DNA from: JACROF01 sp964598995
GTDB lineage: Bacteria > Patescibacteriota > Microgenomatia > Levybacterales > UBA12049
Direction of reading: 5' to 3'
Length of the DNA stretch: 17,066 nucleotides
Assembly: GCA_964598995.1 (NCBI GenBank)
Contig: CAZRDR010000078.1
Coordinates: forward strand, 1 to 17,066
Shown: positions 7,442 to 13,256 of the stretch, piece after piece
How positions within the stretch are numbered: position 1 is the first letter of the stretch
Layout: each line of letters opens with the position of its first letter
The notes under the pieces: generated by a model
Seen by the model: only the letters and a program-made list of their open reading frames with translations
Told to the model about the DNA's origin: nothing
The model's database searches: none
Program-made: the position numbers and the translations under genes

Positions 7442-8418
7442 CTTTTTTGGAACAATTCCGGCTTGAGTGTCGTTTTCGTCTTTCTAATTTTAGCTACAAA
7501 GAACCCTTCCATTTGGTCATCTGGTCTGACACGGGCCGTTTTTTTAACTTCTTGTTTAAACTGCTTTCCATTCCACTCAGTTAGGCCTGGTTGAAGTTTA
7601 AGGCCTGTCATCTGTATTTCTTCAAGTTCAATTGCATCGCCTTCTTTAGCTAAGATCCAGTCAATAACACCTTCATTTTCTTCAGGCGCGAGGGTGCAGG
7701 TAGAATAGACGATAGTTCCTCCGACTTTAGTGGCTGTAATCGCACTACGGAGGAGGTACTCCTGACGGTGTGATAATTCTTTGACCTTTTTAACTGACCA
7801 GTCTTTGTAACTATCAGGATCAAATGTTGAGATCCTTCCTTCCATGCTGCAAGGGGCGTCGACTAAGACTTTATCGAAATACTCAGGATATTTGCGCCAG
7901 AGTCTTTCACCTGGTTGGTTGAGGACAGTAGCATTGGTCACACCTTGCTGCTTGAGGTTATCTTTTAGTTTATAAATACGAGTCCGACTAATATCATTCG
8001 CTACGAGTTCACCAGAGTCATTCATTAACGTTGCGATTTGAGTCGTCTTACTGCCAGGAGCGGCCGCGATATCGAGAACTTTCTCAGAAGGTCGAGGATT
8101 AAGTACCAAAGCTGGAATCATACTTGAGAGACCCTGAATATAAAATTTGCCTTCCCGATATTCTGGAAGTGAGGTAAGATCAGTTTTGGCGCCCTCGTAG
8201 ATGAAAGAATCTGGATACCACGGAACTGGAGTAACGCTTAGCTGTTTGGCTTTAAAAAGTTCTAAAACTTCAGAAGTCGATGCTTTCAGCGAATTTGCAC
8301 GGAATGAGACAGGCTTGTCTGTCGTAAACGACTGTTTAACGGCTTTTAACTCCTCTGAAGAATACAATTTCTCTAGACGCTCTAGAAATTCTTGCGGCAA
8401 TAAACTTATATCAGCCAT
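7438..8418 (-). CDS. NOL1/NOP2/Sun-family RNA m5C methyltransferase
   Basis: This 326-residue S-adenosylmethionine-dependent RNA cytosine-5 methyltransferase is of the RsmB/RsmF/NSUN type. The SAM-binding loop is DIAAAPGSKT (116-125). The acidic NDIS follows at 141-144. Motif IV is VDAPCS with C180, and motif VI is YSTCTLAPEENE with C231. In this family the motif VI cysteine attacks cytosine C6 and the motif IV cysteine assists product release; both are present. The N-terminal ~110 residues match the N1-type region that precedes the fold. It lacks the NusB-like domain of RsmB, so it is closer to RsmF- or NSUN-type enzymes. Whether the substrate is 16S rRNA or tRNA cannot be read from the sequence. 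The -10 box lies 6 nt from ATG 8418, and the gene is divergent from flavodoxin. Confidence 0.88.
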   Translation of the reverse strand: MADISLLPQEFLERLEKLYSSEELKAVKQSFTTDKPVSFRANSLKASTSEVLELFKAKQLSVTPVPWYPDSFIYEGAKTDLTSLPEYREGKFYIQGLSSMIPALVLNPRPSEKVLDIAAAPGSKTTQIATLMNDSGELVANDISRTRIYKLKDNLKQQGVTNATVLNQPGERLWRKYPEYFDKVLVDAPCSMEGRISTFDPDSYKDWSVKKVKELSHRQEYLLRSAITATKVGGTIVYSTCTLAPEENEGVIDWILAKEGDAIELEEIQMTGLKLQPGLTEWNGKQFKQEVKKTARVRPDDQMEGFFVAKIRKTKTTLKPELFQKS

Positions 8419-8424
8419 GGGAGC

Positions 8425-8430
8425 ATTATA
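8425..8430 (-). promoter_or_regulatory. -10 box of methyltransferase gene
   Basis: A perfect TATAAT on the minus strand (8430-8425) ends 6 nt before ATG 8418. No clear -35 box lies 16-18 bp upstream. The predicted transcript begins at or next to the start codon. It shares a 57-bp divergent spacer with the flavodoxin promoter. Confidence 0.6.
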
Positions 8431-8462
8431 CTAAATCGCTTTTATTATGGGGATTTGTTTCG

Positions 8463-8468
8463 TATACT
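8463..8468 (+). promoter_or_regulatory. -10 box of flavodoxin gene
   Basis: TATACT (8463-8468) ends 7 nt before ATG 8476. No clear -35 box is seen. The spacing fits leaderless transcription, and no Shine-Dalgarno is present between the box and the start. Confidence 0.55.
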
Positions 8469-8475
8469 CTAAGTA

Positions 8476-8934
8476 ATGAAGGTACTCTTAGCTTTTGCAA
8501 CCTATTCAAGCGGGACTGATCTAGCCAGTCAGTTGGTCGCATCACTTATCTCGGAACAAAACATCGGAGTTGACCGTAAAAACATTAAAGAGGTTACGGC
8601 AGACAGCTTTGAGAACTACGATTATATAATCTTTGCCTCGCCAAGTTGGAGAACACGAAAAGGTGATGGGATGCCGCATGAATTCTTTCTCGATTTTATG
8701 GATCAGAATGAACATGCTGATTTTTCAGGCCATAAGTTCGCTATTTTCGGACTTGGTGACAAAGCCTACACTCATTTCGGCGGAGCAGTCGATGAGTTGA
8801 CTAAGTTTGTAAAGTCACGCGGAGGCAATATCATTGGGGAGCCATTAAAAATTGATGGGTTTTATTTCGCGCAGCATGAGAATGAAGAACTATTGATTGA
8901 GTGGACCAAGAAATTGCTATCCCAAATCTCCTAA
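8476..8934 (+). CDS. Flavodoxin
   Basis: This 152-residue, single-domain flavodoxin is a soluble FMN-binding electron carrier. The phosphate-binding loop is ATYSSGT (residues 8-14). The 50s loop is SPSW with W58 placed to stack on the isoalloxazine ring. The 90s loop is GLGDKAYTHFGGAVDEL, starting at G92, the usual FMN-contact segment. Length and alternating beta/alpha pattern match short-chain flavodoxins. Redox partners are not encoded nearby, so the donor and acceptor are unknown. The downstream DUF2795 gene begins 61 bp later with its own -10 box. The start at 8476 is supported by the TATACT box 7 nt upstream. Confidence 0.88.
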   Translation: MKVLLAFATYSSGTDLASQLVASLISEQNIGVDRKNIKEVTADSFENYDYIIFASPSWRTRKGDGMPHEFFLDFMDQNEHADFSGHKFAIFGLGDKAYTHFGGAVDELTKFVKSRGGNIIGEPLKIDGFYFAQHENEELLIEWTKKLLSQIS

Positions 8935-8982
8935 TTTACTACTTTCTTACGCAATTTTATTTAAATCTTTAATAATCACAAC

Positions 8983-8988
8983 TATAGT
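8983..8988 (+). promoter_or_regulatory. -10 box of DUF2795 gene
   Basis: TATAGT (8983-8988) ends 7 nt before ATG 8996, so the predicted start falls on the codon itself. The -35 region is an AT-rich stretch without a good match. The same TATAGTG string appears at 11673 and 13152. Confidence 0.5.
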
Positions 8989-8995
8989 GCCTTTT

Positions 8996-9235
8996 ATGGC
9001 TAATTTATATGATGATTCTTACTCAATTTTAGGAATTGATAGCGATCAGATTTCGACATTTTTAGAAGGGGTTGAGTATCCAGCTACCAAGCGGGAGATT
9101 CTTGATGTCGCATATGACAATGGAGCCCCTGATCATATTCTCGAATTTCTTAACTCGCTCACCGATCAAGAATATTTCGATGAAGTTGAGATCATTTCGA
9201 CTCTTGAGAGCGTCCAATCCACCCTCGTCAGTTGA
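8996..9235 (+). CDS. DUF2795 small protein
   Basis: This 79-residue acidic protein has a core FLEGVEYPATKREILDVAYDNGAPDHILEFLNSL followed by DQEYFDEVEI. It fits the DUF2795 pattern: a short helical domain with a (L/F)xGVxYPAxKxEL opening and a closing LPDxEYxxxxEV. The function of the family is not established. I chose ATG 8996 because the -10 box sits 7 nt upstream and because the region between this ATG and the flavodoxin stop looks non-coding. The frame could be extended upstream to 8897 only by overlapping flavodoxin. The stop codon overlaps the -35 box of the next gene (9232-9237). Confidence 0.72.
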   Translation: MANLYDDSYSILGIDSDQISTFLEGVEYPATKREILDVAYDNGAPDHILEFLNSLTDQEYFDEVEIISTLESVQSTLVS

Positions 9236-9260
9236 CGGTAGTTCAAAAACGTGCGACCAT
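9232..9260 (+). promoter_or_regulatory. Promoter of 9269 gene
   Basis: TTGACG (9232-9237), a 17-bp spacer and a weak -10 GACCAT (9255-9260) end 8 nt before ATG 9269. The strong -35 box and standard spacing support it; the -10 box is poor. The -35 box overlaps the stop codon of the DUF2795 gene. Confidence 0.4.
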
Positions 9261-9268
9261 GAATAGGT

Positions 9269-10174
9269 ATGCCGTTTTTTAAGAATGCCAAGTCTCAACA
9301 AGTAACCCCTTATAAAAAACTTCATGCAAAATGGATTAAGCGTCACGCAACCCTTAAAGAAAAATTATTAACTACCCATCGAGACTCGCTTGATTGGCTG
9401 GCAGAGAATATGCCCGCCAAACATCATATCGCAGCTGGATCATTAAGCGGCTTGTTACTTCTTGCTCCGCCTCTCACACAGGCTTTACCGGCGACTACTT
9501 CAGCACAATCTCCTAAAGATACACCAATGGAACTACCTCCTAAAGCGTTTCTTCTGACTGAGTTGACTTCACTCGTGCCTAAAGAAGTCAGACAGTTAAC
9601 TCCTGATGAAGAAACTACCATTACTGGTGTTTTATCAAAGCATTTAAATCTATCAGTTAAAGCAGAGCTTCAGGGGATCAGGCTTAATACGTCATATGGG
9701 TACATTGGTGCTGAACAGCATCTGATGCGTTATCCAGGCGATACGATTTATTCTCATTTTGAGACGCCAGAAGCAGCACAAAAGTTCGCTAAATCTGGTA
9801 TGGCACCAGGCAGAGGAGCGTGGGGATACTTTGCTTACTCTGCTTCCGATATGACGCAGAAGGATATCGATCGTGAGAAATATTATATCGCTGTTCAAAC
9901 CTTCCTTAGCCCAGGCTATGCTGATCACGTCAGAGAGTATAGTGAATTTTTTAAATACCGCAAAATGTTGGTAGTTAATCCCAATAATGGGAAGGCAATG
10001 GTGGTAGTCATAGGTGACTCGGGACCAGCCCAGTGGACCGGTAAGCAGCTTGGTGGTTCACCTGAGGTGATGTCGTATCTAGAACGAGTCGACGGAGCAC
10101 AAAAAGGACCAGTGTTATATTTCTTTGTAGACGATCCGGGCGATAAGATCCCGCTTGGACCGATTGAGTTATAA
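9269..10174 (+). CDS. Membrane-anchored exported protein, unknown function
   Basis: The protein has 301 residues. A basic cytoplasmic N-terminus of about 50 residues is followed by a hydrophobic segment (about 53-72) ending in an Ala/Thr/Ser-rich stretch, so the rest is probably outside the membrane. The C-terminal part has a beta-rich look, with VVNPNNGKAMVVVIGDSGP followed by WTGKQLGGSPEVM. This is faintly reminiscent of small double-psi beta-barrel or 3D-type wall enzymes, where an Asp-x-Gly-Pro element occurs. I do not consider that an identification. An internal ATG at 9410 would give a classical signal peptide, but the promoter favours 9269. The next gene's -10 box lies across this stop codon. 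Confidence 0.65.
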   Translation: MPFFKNAKSQQVTPYKKLHAKWIKRHATLKEKLLTTHRDSLDWLAENMPAKHHIAAGSLSGLLLLAPPLTQALPATTSAQSPKDTPMELPPKAFLLTELTSLVPKEVRQLTPDEETTITGVLSKHLNLSVKAELQGIRLNTSYGYIGAEQHLMRYPGDTIYSHFETPEAAQKFAKSGMAPGRGAWGYFAYSASDMTQKDIDREKYYIAVQTFLSPGYADHVREYSEFFKYRKMLVVNPNNGKAMVVVIGDSGPAQWTGKQLGGSPEVMSYLERVDGAQKGPVLYFFVDDPGDKIPLGPIEL

Positions 10175-10175
10175 T
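10170..10175 (+). promoter_or_regulatory. -10 box of 10182 gene
   Basis: A perfect TATAAT (10170-10175) overlaps the TAA stop of the upstream gene and ends 6 nt before ATG 10182. No good -35 box is visible. The context is AT-rich, which lowers certainty. Confidence 0.45.
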
Positions 10176-10181
10176 AATTAT

Positions 10182-10511
10182 ATGGCAAAAAAACAATTCT
10201 ATAGTGAAATAGTTGAGACAGATTCAGTAGTCGTAAAGCTGCATGAAGTCGGCCTGAGTGAGGAAGAGAAAGCTCATCTCGTTGCTCTTATGGACTCAAG
10301 TCTGCATCATGTTATCCTCGATGCGATCCTTACAGAACTGAGTCCTCATGATAAGAAGCTATTTCTTGAAGAATTGGCTCATGACGATCATGAAGCTATC
10401 TGGAAGTTTTTGCGAGGTCGCATCACAGGAATTGAAGATAAAATCCAAAAAGCAGCTGACGATTTAAAGAAAGAGTTGCACGAAGATATTAAAGAGGTAC
10501 ATACTAAATAA
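10182..10511 (+). CDS. Small helical protein, unknown function
   Basis: This 109-residue, highly charged protein is predicted all-helical, with no membrane segment. It opens MAKKQFYSEIVETDSVVVKL, continues with LSEEEKAHLVALMDSSLHH and a LFLEELAHDDHEAIWKFL segment, and ends in an amphipathic Lys/Glu helix. The heptad-like spacing of the last 40 residues suggests a coiled coil or oligomerisation helix. I believe similar hypothetical proteins occur in CPR genomes but cannot name a family. ATG 10182 is preferred over an upstream in-frame ATG at 10155, which lies inside the preceding gene, because the TATAAT box is 6 nt upstream. The stop is followed after one base by the next ATG, so the two genes are probably cotranslated. 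Confidence 0.7.
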   Translation: MAKKQFYSEIVETDSVVVKLHEVGLSEEEKAHLVALMDSSLHHVILDAILTELSPHDKKLFLEELAHDDHEAIWKFLRGRITGIEDKIQKAADDLKKELHEDIKEVHTK

Positions 10512-10512
10512 G

Positions 10513-11619
10513 ATGACCAAAGCTGTTCTTTACTTAACTGAAAACAAACTTCTCGTCCAGACAGAGAAAAAAGTCTTAGGAGTTTTGGATCTGTCTGATT
10601 TTATTGAGAAGGGGAAAGTGAAAGATGAGGCTGCTTTTACTCTTTTCCTCAAAGAGAAATTCGATATCCTAGCTAAAAAAGTTGATCAAGGGATTATCGT
10701 GCTTGGGTTGGGACTTCTTCAGCAAAAAGCTTTTGAGAAAGATGATGATGTCGAGGATGGTAAAAAGGAATTTTTGAAAGAGGTTGACATCCCTGAAGAG
10801 AATATCCAACAAAAAGTCATCGAGACCCCTGCCAAAACATATCTTCTTGTTACTGACAAAACATATTATGGTATTTTTTATCACGTTGCCCGCGATGCTG
10901 GCATTGAGATACCTGCGGTACTACCTCTCTCGTTATTTAGTGATGGTGAGCAAAGTGAATTAAATAAAGATGAAGTAAAGACTATTCTTGAGAAAGAGCA
11001 GTTATATGAGGCAGGTAATTTTTTGGACGAAAAAGACTTTGTATCTCCTCCAAGTGATGATGCTCCAAAGAAAGAAAAGATCGATTTCTCAGAACCTGTC
11101 GAAGAGGTAGCCTCTAAAGATGAAACTTCAGATACTAAACTTCCTCCTTATGAGACGGTCACTATCTGGAATAAGTCGCGGTTATTACTCATTTTAGGCT
11201 TTCTTGTTGTCCTCACTGTGTTAATGGGAGCTCTTATTTATATGCAGCAGACGCATCAAGGACTTACGCTTCTGTCAAAACCTACTCCTACCCCAACTGA
11301 GGCTCCGACTCCGACGCCAACTCCACAAGAAGTCTCGAAAGCAGATCTGACGGTCGAAGTACAGAATGGCACAGGTACCCCTGGCCAAGCAGCTAAAGCA
11401 AAGGGTTTAATGGAAGGACTCGAATACACGAAAGTAACTACTGCAAATGCTGATTCAACTACTCATGATACAACAGAAGTAGTTTTCTCAAGTAAAGTGA
11501 GCGAGTCACAGCAAAAAGAAATAAAGAGTCTGCTGCTTAAATCATTTAAGGTCGTTACCACTAAAGTCGATCCATCGGCTGCTACTGATATCGTGATCAC
11601 CACAGGTACCGAAAAATAA
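10513..11619 (+). CDS. Single-pass membrane protein with LytR_C domain
   Basis: This 368-residue protein has three parts. Residues 1-165 are a soluble, probably cytoplasmic alpha/beta domain followed by an acidic linker. A membrane helix lies at about 221-245. A Pro/Thr linker (PTPTPTEAPTPTPTPQE) leads into an extracellular domain at about 277-366 that fits LytR_C. Its VEVQNGTGTPGQAAKAKGLM segment is the usual opening of that domain, and it ends in a DIVITTG strand. LytR_C is often attached to LytR-CpsA-Psr wall-polymer ligases but also occurs alone in CPR proteins. The N-terminal domain may be related to the actin-like PilM/GspL group; this is a guess. ATG 10513 follows the upstream TAA by one base. 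A possible CATACT box ends 7 nt before it. Confidence 0.72.
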   Translation: MTKAVLYLTENKLLVQTEKKVLGVLDLSDFIEKGKVKDEAAFTLFLKEKFDILAKKVDQGIIVLGLGLLQQKAFEKDDDVEDGKKEFLKEVDIPEENIQQKVIETPAKTYLLVTDKTYYGIFYHVARDAGIEIPAVLPLSLFSDGEQSELNKDEVKTILEKEQLYEAGNFLDEKDFVSPPSDDAPKKEKIDFSEPVEEVASKDETSDTKLPPYETVTIWNKSRLLLILGFLVVLTVLMGALIYMQQTHQGLTLLSKPTPTPTEAPTPTPTPQEVSKADLTVEVQNGTGTPGQAAKAKGLMEGLEYTKVTTANADSTTHDTTEVVFSSKVSESQQKEIKSLLLKSFKVVTTKVDPSAATDIVITTGTEK

Positions 11620-11800
11620 ATCCTCATTCCTATTTCTTACATATTCTACGTGTACTTATTACTCTCAGACTTTATAGTGTGGTAGTACAATTAAAAAACG
11701 AATATCAATAGAGATAAAATTTCGGGCAGGGTAGTTTTATCTCTATACATGAATTCTAGGCAAATTCATCGATGTTCAACGATTATGGGTAACCACAAGA
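11620..11800 (+). ncRNA. Candidate structured RNA in intergenic spacer
   Basis: No ORF is supported here. Two possible -10 boxes, TATAGT (11673-11678) and TACAAT (11686-11691), precede a 12-bp perfect stem (11708-11719 with 11735-11746). Its 15-nt loop is G-rich (TTTCGGGCAGGGTAG). A 7-bp stem ATGAATT/AATTCAT (11749-11755, 11763-11769) follows, then the strong terminator at 11801-11830. A transcript of roughly 130-145 nt would result. I could not match it to tmRNA, RNase P, SRP or 6S RNA. The -35 regions are weak, and the hairpin could instead be part of the 3' UTR of the 10513 gene. Confidence 0.35.
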
Positions 11801-11830
11801 AAAGCCTCCGCTACGCGGAGGCTTTTTTCT
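11801..11830 (+). terminator. Rho-independent terminator, 11-bp stem
   Basis: AAAGCCTCCGC (11801-11811) pairs perfectly with GCGGAGGCTTT (11815-11825) around a TAC triloop, followed by a T tract. The flanking A run lets it act on the minus strand too. It ends the plus-strand unit of the 10513 gene and any intergenic RNA. Confidence 0.92.
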
Positions 11831-11849
11831 GTTATTGATTTACTACCAT

Positions 11850-11878
11850 CTAAAAACCCCACTGAGTGGGGTTTTTAG
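11850..11878 (-). terminator. Rho-independent terminator, bidirectional
   Basis: The perfect palindrome CTAAAAACCCCACT/AGTGGGGTTTTTAG is centred on 11864, with GC-rich inner pairs and T/A outer tracts on both strands. It lies 19 bp beyond the stop of the minus-strand 11898 gene and so ends that transcript. It stands back to back with the terminator at 11801-11830. Confidence 0.9.
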
Positions 11879-11897
11879 TATTTATGTCAGTCCACTC

Positions 11898-12692
11898 TTA
11901 TTGGTGATTGGTGTAACTAACACATTGACCTTGGTTCTTAAACGGCTGACCGTTCGAATCAGTAAGATTCTTGTAGCCACCATCTTTACAGTCATCCTTA
12001 GTCTTTGGAGTAGCATATTGCTCAAAGTCATACGTAGTACCGTTGAAGGTTACCCCATCGGTTTCTACATCATAACTTGGGTTATTACTACCGATATTGA
12101 CGCCAAATCCTACCACAACTGCATCTGGACATGCGGCTTTAAGGCCAGCAAGTGTATAGAATGGAGCACCACCTCCACCAGCAACTACGGTACAAGTACC
12201 ATCAGAGAATGATTTGCTAGACCACATTTGACCTGCTGCAACATCCCATGTCTGCCATGTATTAGGTACGACTGTACCGTTCTCATATGGCTCATAGACG
12301 AAGGTTGTAAAGCCTCCAGTAGCGGTTCCATTCAAATCAACTGCTAGTTGATAAGAAGCATCTCCACCTACGAAAGATGCACTATTTTGTTTTGTTGAGT
12401 AGCCAAGAGAATTTACATCTGCAAGTGGGGTAGAGTCCGCATGCATATACTGTGCCTTGGCTGTCGTTGTACTATCAGTTGTTAACTGGAGTGCACCAGT
12501 TGGGTATGGAGAAGTAGGATCGCTAACAAAGTTAACTGCTCCTCCTGGACGTGTATCTGCTGTTGACCATCCTTGAGTATTCGTTGGTGTAACTACAATT
12601 GTTGAAGCTGCTAATGCAGGCGTTGCTAATGCAACTGCTGCGACAGCAAGTGTTGAGACACCAACTGTTACTTTTTGTAAAAGATTATTCAT
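11898..12692 (-). CDS. Secreted protein with Cys/Gly C-terminal motif
   Basis: This 264-residue protein has a clear signal peptide: Lys near the start, a hydrophobic core TLAVAAVALATP, and cleavage most likely after ALA at about residue 28-29. The mature part is rich in Thr, Ser, Gly, Asn and aromatic residues, typical of a beta-sandwich surface protein. The tail (229-264) has KDDCKDGGYKNL, then FKNQGQCVSY, with C235 and C257. From memory, similar CKxGGxxxF..FKNQGQCVS tails close many secreted proteins of Gram-positive and CPR bacteria; their role is unclear. A 12-nt block GAAAGGGGGTGA ends 4 nt before the ATG and is an unusually complete Shine-Dalgarno. The 12748 gene upstream has the same leader. 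No enzymatic motif was found. Confidence 0.75.
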   Translation of the reverse strand: MNNLLQKVTVGVSTLAVAAVALATPALAASTIVVTPTNTQGWSTADTRPGGAVNFVSDPTSPYPTGALQLTTDSTTTAKAQYMHADSTPLADVNSLGYSTKQNSASFVGGDASYQLAVDLNGTATGGFTTFVYEPYENGTVVPNTWQTWDVAAGQMWSSKSFSDGTCTVVAGGGGAPFYTLAGLKAACPDAVVVGFGVNIGSNNPSYDVETDGVTFNGTTYDFEQYATPKTKDDCKDGGYKNLTDSNGQPFKNQGQCVSYTNHQ

Positions 12693-12696
12693 TATT

Positions 12697-12720
12697 TCAC
12701 CCCCTTTCTTTATAAGAATA
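12697..12720 (-). promoter_or_regulatory. TATTCT-N6-extended Shine-Dalgarno of 11898 gene
   Basis: On the minus strand, TATTCT (12720-12715), 6 nt, then GAAAGGGGGTGA (12708-12697) lies 4 nt before ATG 12692. The 12-mer can pair with a canonical 16S tail UCACCUCCUUUC with one G-U pair. If TATTCT is the -10 box, the mRNA would begin at the first base of the Shine-Dalgarno. Confidence 0.65.
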
Positions 12721-12742
12721 AAAAAACCGGTTATTCCCGGTT
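12719..12742 (-). terminator. Terminator of 12748 gene
   Basis: On the minus strand AACCGG and CCGGTT (12742-12737, 12730-12725) form a 6-bp stem with a GAATAA loop, followed by seven Ts. It lies 6 bp past the stop of the 12748 gene. Its T tract touches the TATTCT box of the next gene, so the end of one unit and the start of the next overlap. Confidence 0.75.
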
Positions 12743-12747
12743 AGTAC

Positions 12748-13020
12748 TTAAAGGTTTCCCTGGCGGTTTCCGCAGAGAGCACTATTATTTAATCCAGTTT
12801 GTTGTCCATTTGCACCGCCTGCAAAATTATTGTCTTTACCGAATGCTCCAAAGGCTCCTGATCCTGCGCCTGTGCCACATTGAGCGCCAGCAGCAGCTGC
12901 ATGTCCACAGCCATTACTTGATGCTCCACAGTAATCATTGGCTGCAAATGTCGGGAGTGCTGCTGTTGAGAGCATCACTACAGCAGATCCTGCTGCGAGA
13001 GCTAGTTTTATCTTATTCAT
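12748..13020 (-). CDS. Small secreted Gly/Ala/Cys-rich protein
   Basis: The protein has 90 residues. The start is ATG 13020, preceded by GAAAGGGGGTGA at 13037-13026; an upstream in-frame GTG at 13029 lies inside that Shine-Dalgarno and is rejected. MNKIKLALAAGSAVVMLSTAALPTFAA is a textbook signal peptide, with cleavage near AFA/A or A/ND at about residue 27. The mature peptide of about 63 residues is Gly/Ala/Asn-rich with four cysteines (in YCG, GCG, QCG and LCG contexts), giving two possible disulfides. It ends GNRQGNL. No family is recognised. It could be a surface or small secreted factor; the low complexity prevents more. It has its own terminator and shares its leader motif with the 11898 gene. 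Confidence 0.7.
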   Translation of the reverse strand: MNKIKLALAAGSAVVMLSTAALPTFAANDYCGASSNGCGHAAAAGAQCGTGAGSGAFGAFGKDNNFAGGANGQQTGLNNSALCGNRQGNL

Positions 13021-13025
13021 AGAAA

Positions 13026-13049
13026 TCACCCCCTTTCGGAAAGAGAATA
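13026..13049 (-). promoter_or_regulatory. TATTCT-N6-extended Shine-Dalgarno of 12748 gene
   Basis: On the minus strand, TATTCT (13049-13044), 6 nt, then GAAAGGGGGTGA (13037-13026) lies 5 nt before ATG 13020. The fixed bases and the 6-nt gap are identical to those before the 11898 gene; the gap sequence itself differs. No -35 match was found. Confidence 0.65.
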
Positions 13050-13238
13050 CCTGTTATGAAGAGTTCTGAGTAAGCGTGGAAATGGTATGAGGAAGGCAAG
13101 TACCATGTCTAGAAACACAAGATTACACCAAAAATATAAGATTCGCACCATTATAGTGTAAAGGATATGTAAGAAAATTGACACTAATTGGACAACCCTT
13201 CTGTGAAAAATCGTCAAGCTCCTTACACTCCACAAGAG

Positions 13239-13256
13239 TATAATTAAGCCTATAAT
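13239..13256 (+). promoter_or_regulatory. Tandem -10 boxes before 13257 gene
   Basis: Two perfect TATAAT hexamers (13239-13244 and 13251-13256) precede the gene, the second touching ATG 13257. The first would give a leader of about 5 nt. The second would start transcription inside codons 2-3 and would fit initiation at GTG 13266. No Shine-Dalgarno is present. The rest of the divergent spacer 13050-13238 holds a minus-strand TATAAT (13155-13150) and no clear gene. Confidence 0.5.

Noticed and set aside
11708..11830. Identification of the intergenic structure as 6S, SRP, tmRNA or RNase P RNA.
   Set aside because: None of the conserved signatures I know for these RNAs is present, so only a generic structured-RNA candidate is reported.
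11835..12212. Plus-strand 125-codon frame opposite the secreted-protein gene.
   Set aside because: It is antisense to a gene with a signal peptide, Shine-Dalgarno and terminator, and it starts inside a terminator hairpin.
13178..13183. Perfect TTGACA as a -35 box for the 13257 gene.
   Set aside because: No acceptable -10 box lies 16-18 bp downstream (13201 onward); the TATAAT boxes at 13239 and 13251 are too far away.
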